Assembly: GCA_029242825.1 (NCBI GenBank)
Contig: JAQWTF010000107.1
Span: 1-18,209, forward strand
DNA length: 18,209 nt
Reading direction: 5' to 3'
DNA from: MAG-120531 sp029242825
GTDB taxonomy: Bacteria > Bacteroidota > Bacteroidia > Flavobacteriales > Flavobacteriaceae
Shown: positions 1 to 7,593 of the stretch, one piece after another
How the letters are laid out: each line of letters starts with the position of its first letter
Numbering within the stretch: the first letter of the stretch is position 1
Translations under genes and position numbers: made by a program
The notes under the pieces: generated by a model
What the model saw: only the letters and a program-made list of their open reading frames with translations
What the model was told of the DNA's origin: nothing
Database searches by the model: none

Positions 1-111
1 AGCTACTGAATCTTGTTCTACCTTACTGGTAATGAAGGTAAAAGATAGCTGGTAAATACTCACTATCCCGAATAAAAAAGCAAATAGCTTTATAAGTCCT
101 TTATTTTGCAT
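1..111 (-). CDS. secDF: SecDF protein-export membrane protein, N-terminal fragment (runs off left edge)
   Basis: An ATG at 111-109 opens a frame that stays open for 37 codons to the window edge. The peptide begins MQNKGLIKLFAFLFGIVSIY and continues QLSFTFITSKVEQDSVA. A short basic start, one hydrophobic membrane segment (about residues 8-27) and the QLSFTF stretch match the beginning of the fused SecD-SecF proteins of Flavobacteriaceae. From family knowledge, SecDF is an inner-membrane RND-type protein that uses the proton gradient to help pull Sec-exported proteins into the periplasm. Only the first transmembrane helix is present, so the periplasmic P1 head and the SecF half cannot be checked. 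It lies downstream of mdh on the same strand but behind a hairpin and its own promoter, so it is probably transcribed separately. The identification rests on 37 residues plus gene order. Confidence 0.8.
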   Translation of the reverse strand, partial: MQNKGLIKLFAFLFGIVSIYQLSFTFITSKVEQDSVA

Positions 112-149
112 TAGTTCAATGAATTATTATTTGGTATATAAATTGCGTG

Positions 150-180
150 CAAATATATCATTTCCAATAGGAACTGACAA
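150..180 (-). promoter_or_regulatory. Bacteroidota-type promoter for secDF
   Basis: On the minus strand the -33 element TTG (180-178) is followed after 20 bp by TATATTTG (157-150), an exact match to the TAnnTTTG -7 consensus with spacing in the usual 17-23 range. It sits about 40 bp before the secDF start and downstream of the mdh hairpin, so secDF is likely expressed independently of gyrB-mdh. The call is a motif match only. Confidence 0.7.
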
Positions 181-207
181 TAATTTGTTTTAAATCACAA
201 AATAAGT

Positions 208-230
208 AAGCGCCTTCTGTAAAGGCGCTT
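208..230 (-). terminator. Hairpin terminator after mdh
   Basis: A perfect 9-bp stem (AAGCGCCTT 208-216, AAGGCGCTT 222-230) with a 5-nt loop lies 15 bp beyond the mdh stop codon. On the minus strand it is followed by a T-rich but interrupted stretch, so it is a moderate rather than strong intrinsic terminator. It separates mdh from secDF. Confidence 0.6.
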
Positions 231-245
231 ATATACTTGTTGTGG

Positions 246-1175
246 TTATGATACGTCTAAGAGACTGTTTGTTTTTCTTACCCCCTCAGCACTCTCTGCC
301 AATTTGGCTTTCTCTTGGTCGTTCAATGGAATTGTAACAATTTCTTCAATTCCATTTACCCCTAAGATTACGGGTACACCAATACAGATGTCAGACAAGC
401 CGTACTCCCCTTCTAATAAGGTAGAACAAGGGAACATTTTTTTCTGATCACATACAATGGCTTGTGCCATTGCAGACACAGCAGCCCCCGGTGCATACCA
501 AGCAGAAGTGCCTAATAACTTGGTCAAGGTTGCTCCACCAACTTTGGTGTCTTCTACTACTTGGCCCAAACGCTCCTCGCTCACAAAATTAGATACAGGT
601 ACAGAGTTTCTAGTAGCCAATCTGCTCAATGGAACCATTCCAGTATCTGAGTGGCCTCCAATCACCATGCCATCAATATCTGAGATAGGTGCTCCTACAG
701 CCTCTGCTAAACGATACTTAAATCTAGCGCTGTCTAAAGCACCACCCATACCTATTATTCTATGCTTTGGTAATCCCGTTGCTTTATGAACCAAATAAGT
801 CATGGTGTCCATTGGATTACTCACCACCATAATAATCACCTCTGGTGAATGTGCCAAAATACTTTGGGCAACAGTCTTCACAATCCCTGCATTAATACCT
901 ATAAGCTCCTCTCTTGTCATTCCAGGTTTTCTTGGAATACCAGAAGTAATAATCGCTAAGTGACTTCCTGCAGTTTTGCTATAATCACCGGTCGTTCCTG
1001 TAATTTTTGTGTCAAAACCATTCAAAGAAGCTGTTTGCATTAAATCCATCGCCTTCCCTTCTGCATAACCTTCTTTAATGTCTACCAACACTACCTCTGA
1101 GGCAAAATCTTTTATAGCAATATACTCTGCGCAACTTGCACCAACAGCACCTGCTCCTACCACTGTAATCTTCAT
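246..1175 (-). CDS. mdh: Malate dehydrogenase (LDH-like type)
   Basis: This enzyme interconverts malate and oxaloacetate with NAD in the TCA cycle, in the cytoplasm. The 309-residue length is normal. Visible motifs are the N-terminal Rossmann GAGAVG (7-12) with Asp32 at the end of beta-2, which favours NAD over NADP; the mobile substrate loop IPRKPGMTR with Arg82 and Arg88; the Asp148/Arg151 pair in GGALDSAR; and the catalytic His175 in GGHSD. Arg82 rather than Gln at the specificity position supports malate over lactate. The protein belongs to the short, LDH-like MDH group common in Bacteroidota. The start lies 35 bp after the gyrB stop with no promoter-like motif between, so co-transcription with gyrB is likely, and a hairpin follows the gene. 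Confidence 0.96.
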   Translation of the reverse strand: MKITVVGAGAVGASCAEYIAIKDFASEVVLVDIKEGYAEGKAMDLMQTASLNGFDTKITGTTGDYSKTAGSHLAIITSGIPRKPGMTREELIGINAGIVKTVAQSILAHSPEVIIMVVSNPMDTMTYLVHKATGLPKHRIIGMGGALDSARFKYRLAEAVGAPISDIDGMVIGGHSDTGMVPLSRLATRNSVPVSNFVSEERLGQVVEDTKVGGATLTKLLGTSAWYAPGAAVSAMAQAIVCDQKKMFPCSTLLEGEYGLSDICIGVPVILGVNGIEEIVTIPLNDQEKAKLAESAEGVRKTNSLLDVS

Positions 1176-1210
1176 TCTAATTCTATTTTTTAAGTTTATA
1201 ATTTTTCTGT

Positions 1211-3151
1211 TTATGCGTCAATATTCGCATACACCGCATTTTTCTCAATAAATTCTTTTCTTGGCGGTACTTCATCTCCCATTAACATAGAGAAAGTCCT
1301 GTCCGTCTCCGTAGCATTGTCTATAGTAATCTGTCTCAATGTTCTGAATTCAGGATTCATCGTAGTGTCCCACAATTGTTCTGCATTCATTTCTCCAAGA
1401 CCCTTATAACGTTGTATACTTACAGAACCGTTATACTCCTCTGCTATAGCGTCACGCTCTTTGTCATTCCATGCATAACGTTTTTTAGCCCCTTTTTTAA
1501 CCAAATAAAGTGGTGGAGTGGCAATATAAACATGGCCTCCATCTATGAGCTCCCTCATATATCTGAAGAAAAACGTCAAGATTAGGGTCTCAATATGGCT
1601 ACCATCTACGTCTGCATCACACATGATGACTACTTTGTGGTACCTTAACTTATCTAAGTTAAGGGCTTTAGAATCTTCTTCAGTTCCAATAGAAACCCCT
1701 AAAGCGGTATAAATATTTTTAATTTCTTCATTGTCAAACACCCTGTGCTGCATGGCTTTTTCCACATTCAAAATCTTACCCCTTAAAGGTAAAATTGCCT
1801 GAAAATTCCTGTCACGCCCTTGCTTGGCCGTTCCACCTGCAGAATCTCCCTCCACAAGGAATACCTCACATAAACTTGGGTCTTGCTCCGAGCAATCTGA
1901 CAATTTACCAGGTAAACCGCCAATACTCATGACTGTCTTACGCTGCACCATCTCTCTGGCTTTATTTGCAGCATGTCTTGCTTGAGCAGCTAAAACCACT
2001 TTTTGAACAATAATCTTAGCGTCGTCTGGGTTTTCTTCTAGGTAATCAGATAACATTTCAGAAACCGCCTGACTTACAGCAGCAGAGACTTCCCTGTTAC
2101 CCAATTTAGTTTTAGTTTGCCCTTCGAACTGAGGTTCTGCAACTTTTACAGAAACAATGGCAGTTAAGCCCTCACGAAAGTCGTCTCCAGATATTTCAAA
2201 TTTTAGTTTGTCTAACAAACCAGAAGCATCTGCATATTTTTTCAAGGTGGTCGTTAAACCCCTTCTAAATCCAGAAAGGTGTGTACCTCCTTCGTGGGTG
2301 TTAATATTGTTTACGTAAGAATGTAAATTCTCTGTATAAGAGGTGTTATATACCATTGCGACCTCTACAGGAATACCATTTTTCTCTCCTTCTATTGAGA
2401 TCACATTTTGAATCAATTGCTCTCTATTGCCATCTAAGAATTTTATAAATTCTTTTAGACCTTCCTCAGAATGGAATACTTCGCTTACAAAAGAACCGTC
2501 TTCTTCTTTTTGACGCTTATCTGTAATGGTTAATTTAACTCCCTTATTCAAGTAGGACAATTCACGCATTCTATTAGAAAGCGTTTCATAACTGTACTCA
2601 ACCGTTTGGGTAAAAATGGTTGGGTCTGGCCAGAAAGTCACAGTAGTTCCTCTCTTATCTGTATCTCCAATAGATTTTACTGGGTAAAGGGCCTTTCCCC
2701 TTTCATATTCTTGCTCCCATATTTTTCCATCTACATAGACTGTAGCTTTAAGACTCACCGAAAGGGCATTCACACATGAAACCCCTACACCGTGTAAACC
2801 TCCAGAAACCTTATAAGAATCTTTATCAAATTTTCCACCAGCACCAATCTTAGTCATTACGACCTGTAAGGCAGAAACACCCTCTTTTTTGTGCATTCCT
2901 ACTGGAATACCCCTACCGTTATCTGTTACAGAAATGGAATTGTCTTCATTTATATCTATGGTAATGGTGTCACAATGTCCTCCCATTGCCTCATCAATAG
3001 AGTTGTCTACCACCTCATAAACCAAGTGGTGCAAACCCCTTACTCCTACATCTCCAATATACATAGAGGGACGCATTCTTACATGCTCCATCCCTTCAAG
3101 GGCCTGAATACTATCTGCGGAATAATTCTTTTTTTCTAATTCTTCACTCAT
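1211..3151 (-). CDS. gyrB: DNA gyrase subunit B
   Basis: GyrB is the ATPase subunit of gyrase, which introduces negative supercoils together with GyrA (not in this window). The 646-residue protein has the GHKL ATPase domain: EHVRMRPSMYIGD (22-34), EVVDN with catalytic Glu46 and Mg-binding Asn50, DNGRGIP (77-83) and GGLHGVG (117-123). Next come the transducer domain with the QTK loop (345-347), and the TOPRIM domain with EGDSAGG (434-440) and DADVDGSH (512-519). The C-terminal QRYKGLGEMN (580-589) is also typical. The length fits the compact GyrB form that lacks the roughly 165-residue insert of Gammaproteobacteria. ParE is the main alternative, but the QRYKGLGEMN tail and TOPRIM context fit GyrB. 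mdh follows closely on the same strand. A TATATTTG -7 box lies 41 bp upstream. Confidence 0.97.
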   Translation of the reverse strand: MSEELEKKNYSADSIQALEGMEHVRMRPSMYIGDVGVRGLHHLVYEVVDNSIDEAMGGHCDTITIDINEDNSISVTDNGRGIPVGMHKKEGVSALQVVMTKIGAGGKFDKDSYKVSGGLHGVGVSCVNALSVSLKATVYVDGKIWEQEYERGKALYPVKSIGDTDKRGTTVTFWPDPTIFTQTVEYSYETLSNRMRELSYLNKGVKLTITDKRQKEEDGSFVSEVFHSEEGLKEFIKFLDGNREQLIQNVISIEGEKNGIPVEVAMVYNTSYTENLHSYVNNINTHEGGTHLSGFRRGLTTTLKKYADASGLLDKLKFEISGDDFREGLTAIVSVKVAEPQFEGQTKTKLGNREVSAAVSQAVSEMLSDYLEENPDDAKIIVQKVVLAAQARHAANKAREMVQRKTVMSIGGLPGKLSDCSEQDPSLCEVFLVEGDSAGGTAKQGRDRNFQAILPLRGKILNVEKAMQHRVFDNEEIKNIYTALGVSIGTEEDSKALNLDKLRYHKVVIMCDADVDGSHIETLILTFFFRYMRELIDGGHVYIATPPLYLVKKGAKKRYAWNDKERDAIAEEYNGSVSIQRYKGLGEMNAEQLWDTTMNPEFRTLRQITIDNATETDRTFSMLMGDEVPPRKEFIEKNAVYANIDA

Positions 3152-3191
3152 AAATCCTAAGCGTTATTTGTTTATTTATTAAGCAATCCCA

Positions 3192-3199
3192 CAAATATA
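3192..3199 (-). promoter_or_regulatory. Possible -7 element of the gyrB promoter
   Basis: CAAATATA on the plus strand reads TATATTTG on the minus strand, an exact TAnnTTTG match 41 bp upstream of the gyrB start. No TTG is present 17-23 bp further upstream, so only half of the promoter consensus is met. Confidence 0.4.
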
Positions 3200-3303
3200 A
3201 CTAATAGCCTATTAAATGGGGGTTTAATATGGTTTAGAAGCGCCTAAGTTATTAACAATTGTTGTGGAAAATGAGGGGTTTTAAACAAGTATAAAAACAA
3301 AAA

Positions 3304-3328
3304 AAAGCCCTCCTTGACGGAGGGCTTT
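3304..3328 (-). terminator. Intrinsic terminator of asnB
   Basis: A perfect 10-bp GC-rich stem (AAAGCCCTCC 3304-3313, GGAGGGCTTT 3319-3328) encloses a 5-nt loop. On the minus strand it is followed by an 8-T run that begins in the stem (3306-3299) and then more T-rich sequence. It lies 39 bp past the asnB stop and insulates gyrB from asnB transcription. Confidence 0.93.
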
Positions 3329-3367
3329 AGTTTCAGAAATAAATCCCGAATCAATGTCTAATTAAAA

Positions 3368-5038
3368 TTACTTGCTATAGGCATCTGAGTGCACTTTGGC
3401 CACTGCCCTACCAGATGGATCATTCATGTTTTTAAACGCTTCATCCCATTCCAATGCTATAGGCGTGCTACAAGCCACTGAGGGTACAGAGGGTACACAT
3501 AGGGCCGCAGCATCTGAGGGGAAATGGGTCTCAAATATAGACCTGTAATAAAATTCTTCTTTAGAAGTAGGCGTTTGCAATGGGAACCTGTACGCCGCGT
3601 TGGCCAACTGTTCGTCTGTTACAGCTCCTGCAACAACTTCTTTTAGGGTGTCTATCCAATTGTATCCAACGCCGTCAGAAAACTGCTCTTTTTGCCTCCA
3701 AGCGACAGATTCTGGCAGGTATGCTTCAAAAGCCTTGCGCAACACCCATTTCTCCATACGTTCCCCATTGATCATTTTGTCTTGTGGGTTTATTCTCATA
3801 GCCACATCCATAAATTCTTTGTCCAAGAATGGCACCCTTCCCTCAATACCCCAAGCAGCCAATGACTTATTGGCGCGCAGGCAGTCGTACATGTGAAGTT
3901 TGTCTAATTTACGGACTGTTTCTTCGTGAAAATCTTTGGCAGACGGCGCTTTGTGAAAGTAAAGGTAGCCACCAAAAAGCTCGTCGGCGCCCTCGCCAGA
4001 CAAGACCATTTTAATACCCATAGATTTAATTACTCTAGCCATAAGATACATAGGCGTAGAGGCTCTAATGGTCGTAATATCATAGGTTTCCAGGTTGTAA
4101 ATCACATCCTTAATAGCGTCTAAACCCTCTTGAATGGTGAATTTTATTTCATGGTGCACTGTACCAATATGGTCGGCCACTTTCTGTGCCGCTGCTAAAT
4201 CTGGTGAGCCCTCTAATCCTACTGAGAAAGAGTGTAATTGTGGCCACCAAGCGTCTGTTGTATCTCCTGACTCTACCCTTTTTTGGGCGTATTTTTTGGC
4301 TATCGCCGATGTCACTGAGGAGTCCAAACCTCCAGATAAAAGCACCCCATAAGGAACGTCAGACATAAGCTGTCTGTGCACCGCAGCCTCCAAAGCCTCT
4401 TTAATCTCCTGAATACTGGTTTCATTGTCTTTCACCGCCTCATAATCCATCCATTCCCTTTCGTACCATCTGACCATCTCACCATCACTAGAATGCATAT
4501 AATGTCCTGGAGGGAATAACTCTATTTTAGAACACACCCCTTCCAAAGCCTTTAATTCAGAAGCCACATAAAAGGTTCCGTGAATATCCCATCCAATATA
4601 CAGTGGGATAATCCCCATATGATCTCTGGCAATAAAATAGGCATCTTTTTGTGCGTCGTAAATGGCAAAGCCAAAAATACCGTTCAATTCATCTAAGAAA
4701 GACACCCCTTTTTCTTGGTAAAGTGCCAAAATCACTTCACAATCGGACTGTGTTTTAAAATCGTATTTCCCCTCAAATTGAGCCCTTAACTCCCGGTGGT
4801 TGTATATCTCCCCATTGGCTGCCAATACCAAAGATCCGTCTGCATTGAGCAGTGGCTGCTTTCCAGAAGCTGGATCTACAATAGCCAGTCGTTCATGAGC
4901 CATTATCGCGTTGTCATGGTCATAAATACCACTCCAATCCGGACCTCTATGGCGAATTTTTTTAGACATTTCTAACAACTGAGGCCTTAAATCTCCAGCA
5001 GTTTGTTTTAAATCAAAGGCACATACAATACCACACAT
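3368..5038 (-). CDS. asnB: Asparagine synthetase B (glutamine-hydrolysing)
   Basis: AsnB makes asparagine from aspartate, ATP and glutamine (EC 6.3.5.4) in the cytoplasm. The protein has 556 residues, close to the 554 of E. coli AsnB. After removal of Met1, Cys2 (MCGIV) is the N-terminal nucleophile of the class II glutaminase domain. That domain also shows HERLAIVD (48-55), the glutamine-binding ANGEIYN (74-80) and Asp99 in QSDCE. The synthetase domain carries the PP-loop SGGLDSS (235-241) that binds ATP, and further on SGEGADELFGG. The C-terminal PSVACSTPIALEWDEAF block is also found in true AsnB and argues against exosortase- or capsule-linked AsnB paralogues. It is monocistronic: a terminator follows, and upstream lies the asnB/DUF2911 divergent gap with only a weak promoter candidate (CATTTTTG at 5071-5064, TTG 24 bp further). 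Confidence 0.96.
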   Translation of the reverse strand: MCGIVCAFDLKQTAGDLRPQLLEMSKKIRHRGPDWSGIYDHDNAIMAHERLAIVDPASGKQPLLNADGSLVLAANGEIYNHRELRAQFEGKYDFKTQSDCEVILALYQEKGVSFLDELNGIFGFAIYDAQKDAYFIARDHMGIIPLYIGWDIHGTFYVASELKALEGVCSKIELFPPGHYMHSSDGEMVRWYEREWMDYEAVKDNETSIQEIKEALEAAVHRQLMSDVPYGVLLSGGLDSSVTSAIAKKYAQKRVESGDTTDAWWPQLHSFSVGLEGSPDLAAAQKVADHIGTVHHEIKFTIQEGLDAIKDVIYNLETYDITTIRASTPMYLMARVIKSMGIKMVLSGEGADELFGGYLYFHKAPSAKDFHEETVRKLDKLHMYDCLRANKSLAAWGIEGRVPFLDKEFMDVAMRINPQDKMINGERMEKWVLRKAFEAYLPESVAWRQKEQFSDGVGYNWIDTLKEVVAGAVTDEQLANAAYRFPLQTPTSKEEFYYRSIFETHFPSDAAALCVPSVPSVACSTPIALEWDEAFKNMNDPSGRAVAKVHSDAYSK

Positions 5039-5186
5039 AATCGTTATTTATTTAATGAGACCACAAAAATGAGTTAAAACATTAGTTTATAAAACCAAAA
5101 AGGCTATTTTAATTACATTCTATTACTTAATATTTAAAAAAAGTGATAAATAGATACTAAACTAGTGCGTTATAGCTTAGTAAACT

Positions 5187-5194
5187 TACATTTG
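5187..5194 (+). promoter_or_regulatory. Possible -7 element for the DUF2911 gene
   Basis: TACATTTG matches the TAnnTTTG -7 consensus exactly, 86 bp before the gene start. No TTG lies at the expected -33 distance, so an activator or a different sigma-factor contact might be needed, or the match may be chance. Its last three bases belong to a palindrome at 5192-5210. Confidence 0.4.
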
Positions 5195-5210
5195 AAAGCT
5201 GGGCTTTCAA
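5192..5210. repeat. Perfect palindrome overlapping the DUF2911 promoter motif
   Basis: TTGAAAGC-TGG-GCTTTCAA is an 8-bp perfect inverted repeat around a 3-bp centre. It begins inside the TACATTTG box and spans the expected transcription start. It could be an operator for a dimeric repressor or a hairpin at the very 5' end of the mRNA. It is not followed by a T-run of the kind expected for a terminator. Confidence 0.55.
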
Positions 5211-5280
5211 TATTCGTTTTAAATGTGGAACTTAGTATCAGAAATTTTAATTCTAAACAAACATTAATAACACACTTATT

Positions 5281-5823
5281 ATGAAAAGAAACTTATTTTA
5301 CAGCCTATGCCTTTTTGGTCTCCTTTGCAGCAGCAGCCTCTTTGCTCAAGACTTTGGAAAATTAGACGCCAGCCCCATGGATATTGCTTGGTTTCCAGCA
5401 AAGCACATGGACGCCAATAAAAAAATGAGGGTAATATACAACAGACCTCAACTAAAGAGCAGGTCCTTAAGCACCTTAGCACCCAATGACGCTGTCTGGA
5501 GAACGGGTGCGAATGAAGCCCCTGAAATTACTTTTTATCAAGATGTGATTTTTGGTGGTAAAAGCGTAAAAGCAGGTACTTATGCGTTGTTTACTATTCC
5601 AGGAGAAAACAGCTGGACTATTATTTTAAACAGCAATCTCAACCAATGGGGCTCTTATTCCTATGATGAAAAAGCAGACGTTTTAAGGGTTAAAGCCATT
5701 GTAAGTGAAGGTTCAGAAGCTTTAGAGTATTTTAGTATGGTGTTCCATGAAGAAAATGACAACCTACAATTGTCTATGGGTTGGGATACGACTAGAGTAC
5801 ACTTACCTATTTCAATGGAGTAG
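5281..5823 (+). CDS. Secreted DUF2911 family protein
   Basis: This 180-residue protein of unknown function has an N-terminal signal peptide: basic MKRN, a hydrophobic core, and SLFAQ, with likely cleavage after Ala22 before QDF. The mature part carries the DUF2911 hallmarks: the RVIYNRPQLKSR segment (50-61), VWRTGANEAPEITF (72-85), a GKSVKAGTYALFTIP stretch (93-107), and SWTIILN...QWGSYSYD (111-129). The family is frequent in Bacteroidota and is predicted to be a periplasmic or outer-surface beta-rich fold; no reaction is known to me. Missing Cys at the cleavage site argues against a lipoprotein. It is a single-gene unit with its own promoter motif upstream and a bidirectional terminator 19 bp downstream. 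The start ATG is the only one compatible with the signal peptide. Confidence 0.9.
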   Translation: MKRNLFYSLCLFGLLCSSSLFAQDFGKLDASPMDIAWFPAKHMDANKKMRVIYNRPQLKSRSLSTLAPNDAVWRTGANEAPEITFYQDVIFGGKSVKAGTYALFTIPGENSWTIILNSNLNQWGSYSYDEKADVLRVKAIVSEGSEALEYFSMVFHEENDNLQLSMGWDTTRVHLPISME

Positions 5824-5842
5824 TACTACCATTGAACAACAC

Positions 5843-5873
5843 AAAAAAAAGGAGCCCTGGGGCTCCTTTTTTT
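5843..5873. terminator. Bidirectional terminator between DUF2911 and amidohydrolase genes
   Basis: An A8 run, a stem GGAGCC / GGCTCC (5851-5856 with 5861-5866) around a 4-nt loop, and a T7 run form a symmetric intrinsic terminator. The A and T runs can pair and lengthen the stem. It serves both convergent genes, whose stops lie about 20 bp on either side. Confidence 0.93.
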
Positions 5874-5894
5874 GTGTGAATTATTTTGTGAATT

Positions 5895-7526
5895 CTATTC
5901 ATATACCAGTTCTCCCCCTACATAAGTTCTGAAAACCTCAGTATTTGGAACTTCAATCAGTGGAACCTGCATCATATCCTGATGGTATATGACAAAATCT
6001 GCCATTTTACCCACTGATATACTCCCGCGTTCTGCCTCCTGAAAATTCGAATAAGCCGCCCACAAGGTCATCCCTTTTAAAGTTTCTTCTCTTGTTAAGC
6101 CATCCTGAATCTGGAAACCATCCTCTGGATAACCTGAGGTGTCTTGCCTGGCTGTTGCGGCTAAAAAAGTCAAGAATGGGCTTACTTGTTCCACAGGAAA
6201 ATCAGTGCCAAGTGCAATAGTTCCAGCCTTGTTTAACAATGTTTTAAAAGCGTAAGCACCTGCCATGCGCTTTGAACCCAGGCGGTCTTCTGCCCAGTAC
6301 ATGTCTGAAGTTGCATGGGTCGGTTGCACTGAAGGGATAATTCCTCCATTAAAATAATCAAAATCTTCAGGACTGATGATTTGAGCGTGTTCTACTTTCC
6401 AACGCTTGTCTGTAGTGCCCACTAGTGCTTCCGCATAGGCACGAAGTACTACAATATTCGCAGAGTCTCCAATGGCATGAGTATTCATCTGGTAATCTGT
6501 TGCCGCAATTCTTTTAGCCAAAGCTTCAATCTCTTTAACACCTGTGACCATTGCACCAAAGTGGTGGTCCCTATCTGAGTAAGCTTCCCTAAGGGTAGCT
6601 CCCCTGGATCCAAGTGCTCCGTCTGCATATACTTTAACACTCCCCACCCTTAGTCTTGGGGTCTCTATAACGCCTTTAGACAAGAAGTAATCTAAATTTT
6701 CAGGACTGTTACTGACCATAGCATAAATTCTCATTTTAAGGTCTCCCGTTTGGTGTAAACTGTCTATGATTTCTATCACATCCCTATTTAAACCAGCGTC
6801 ATTTACCGTAGTTAATCCGTAAGAAAAGGCTATACGCTGAGCGTCTTTTAAAGCCGTAACAATATCTGCTACTGTTGGCTTAGGCATTACTGCGTCTACG
6901 AGAGCCATTGGATTGTCTACCAATATACCTATAAGTGCACCATTTTCCTTTTCTATGCTCCCTCCAGCTACCTCAGTATCTGTGGTAATACCCGCTAAAT
7001 CCAAAGCAGCCTGGTTCACTAGATAAGCGTGTCCGTCTACCCTTTCCAAAGCTACCGGTGTATCTGGAAACAAGGCGTCTAAAGCGGCTTTGGTGGGATA
7101 TTTTTTTTCTTCCCAGTCATTCTGATCCCATCCCCTACCTCTTATAAATACAGCAGGTTTCTCATCGTGAAATGCCACAACCCTGTCTAGCACTTCCTGA
7201 TAACTTTTTGTCCCCACCAAGTCTACCACTTGCTGGTTTTGTCCCAAACCGTAGAAATGACAATGGGCGTCTATTAATCCGGGGGTAACAGCTTTGCCCT
7301 GGGCATCTATAAGCTTTGAAGCTTTATACTGATTTTGGAGCGTTTCTGTCTCCCCTACAGCAACAAAACGACCTTGGTGTACGGCAAAAGCAGTAGCGGT
7401 CTTTTGAGTGTCGTCTACCGTATACACTTTGGCATTCACCACCAAAAGGTCTACAGATTCTTTAGGGCTACAGCTAACCGATAAGAAAATGAGGGTTGTG
7501 AGCAATAATGATTTATAATAAGTCAT
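5895..7526 (-). CDS. Amidohydrolase family 3 protein (YtcJ/NfdA-like), predicted lipoprotein
   Basis: This 543-residue metal-dependent hydrolase belongs to the amidohydrolase superfamily (Amidohydro_3), whose members act on N-substituted formamides or other amides; the substrate here is not identifiable. It starts with a lipoprotein-type signal, MTYYKSLLLTTLIFLSVSC, with Cys19 as the likely lipidated residue, so it is probably membrane-anchored and exported. The lipobox (SVSC) is looser than the LAGC consensus but acceptable for Bacteroidota. Metal and active-site candidates are DAHCHF with His88/His90, Lys298 in SVKVYADG, His350 in MNTHAIGD, His380 in KVEHAQ, and Asp442 in LGTDFPVE. The start is 67 bp downstream of the stop of the upstream barrel gene on the same strand, so read-through from that operon is plausible; no clear promoter is seen. 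A shared terminator follows. Confidence 0.9.
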   Translation of the reverse strand: MTYYKSLLLTTLIFLSVSCSPKESVDLLVVNAKVYTVDDTQKTATAFAVHQGRFVAVGETETLQNQYKASKLIDAQGKAVTPGLIDAHCHFYGLGQNQQVVDLVGTKSYQEVLDRVVAFHDEKPAVFIRGRGWDQNDWEEKKYPTKAALDALFPDTPVALERVDGHAYLVNQAALDLAGITTDTEVAGGSIEKENGALIGILVDNPMALVDAVMPKPTVADIVTALKDAQRIAFSYGLTTVNDAGLNRDVIEIIDSLHQTGDLKMRIYAMVSNSPENLDYFLSKGVIETPRLRVGSVKVYADGALGSRGATLREAYSDRDHHFGAMVTGVKEIEALAKRIAATDYQMNTHAIGDSANIVVLRAYAEALVGTTDKRWKVEHAQIISPEDFDYFNGGIIPSVQPTHATSDMYWAEDRLGSKRMAGAYAFKTLLNKAGTIALGTDFPVEQVSPFLTFLAATARQDTSGYPEDGFQIQDGLTREETLKGMTLWAAYSNFQEAERGSISVGKMADFVIYHQDMMQVPLIEVPNTEVFRTYVGGELVYE

Positions 7527-7593
7527 AGGATGGTATTATTTGAATTGGTTTTAAAAACAATTAAAGATAGGGAACTGAGGTCAAAAAGAAAAC

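Noticed and set aside
457..789. 110-codon plus-strand frame inside mdh
   Set aside because: Antisense to conserved mdh motifs; no recognisable protein features.
3249..3271. Replication origin at the gyrB upstream region
   Set aside because: Only two imperfect DnaA-like boxes, no dnaA or dnaN nearby and no clear unwinding element; kept only as a weak observation.
5279..5482. 67-codon minus-strand frame across the start of the DUF2911 gene
   Set aside because: It overlaps the signal peptide and conserved start of the DUF2911 gene and has no support of its own.
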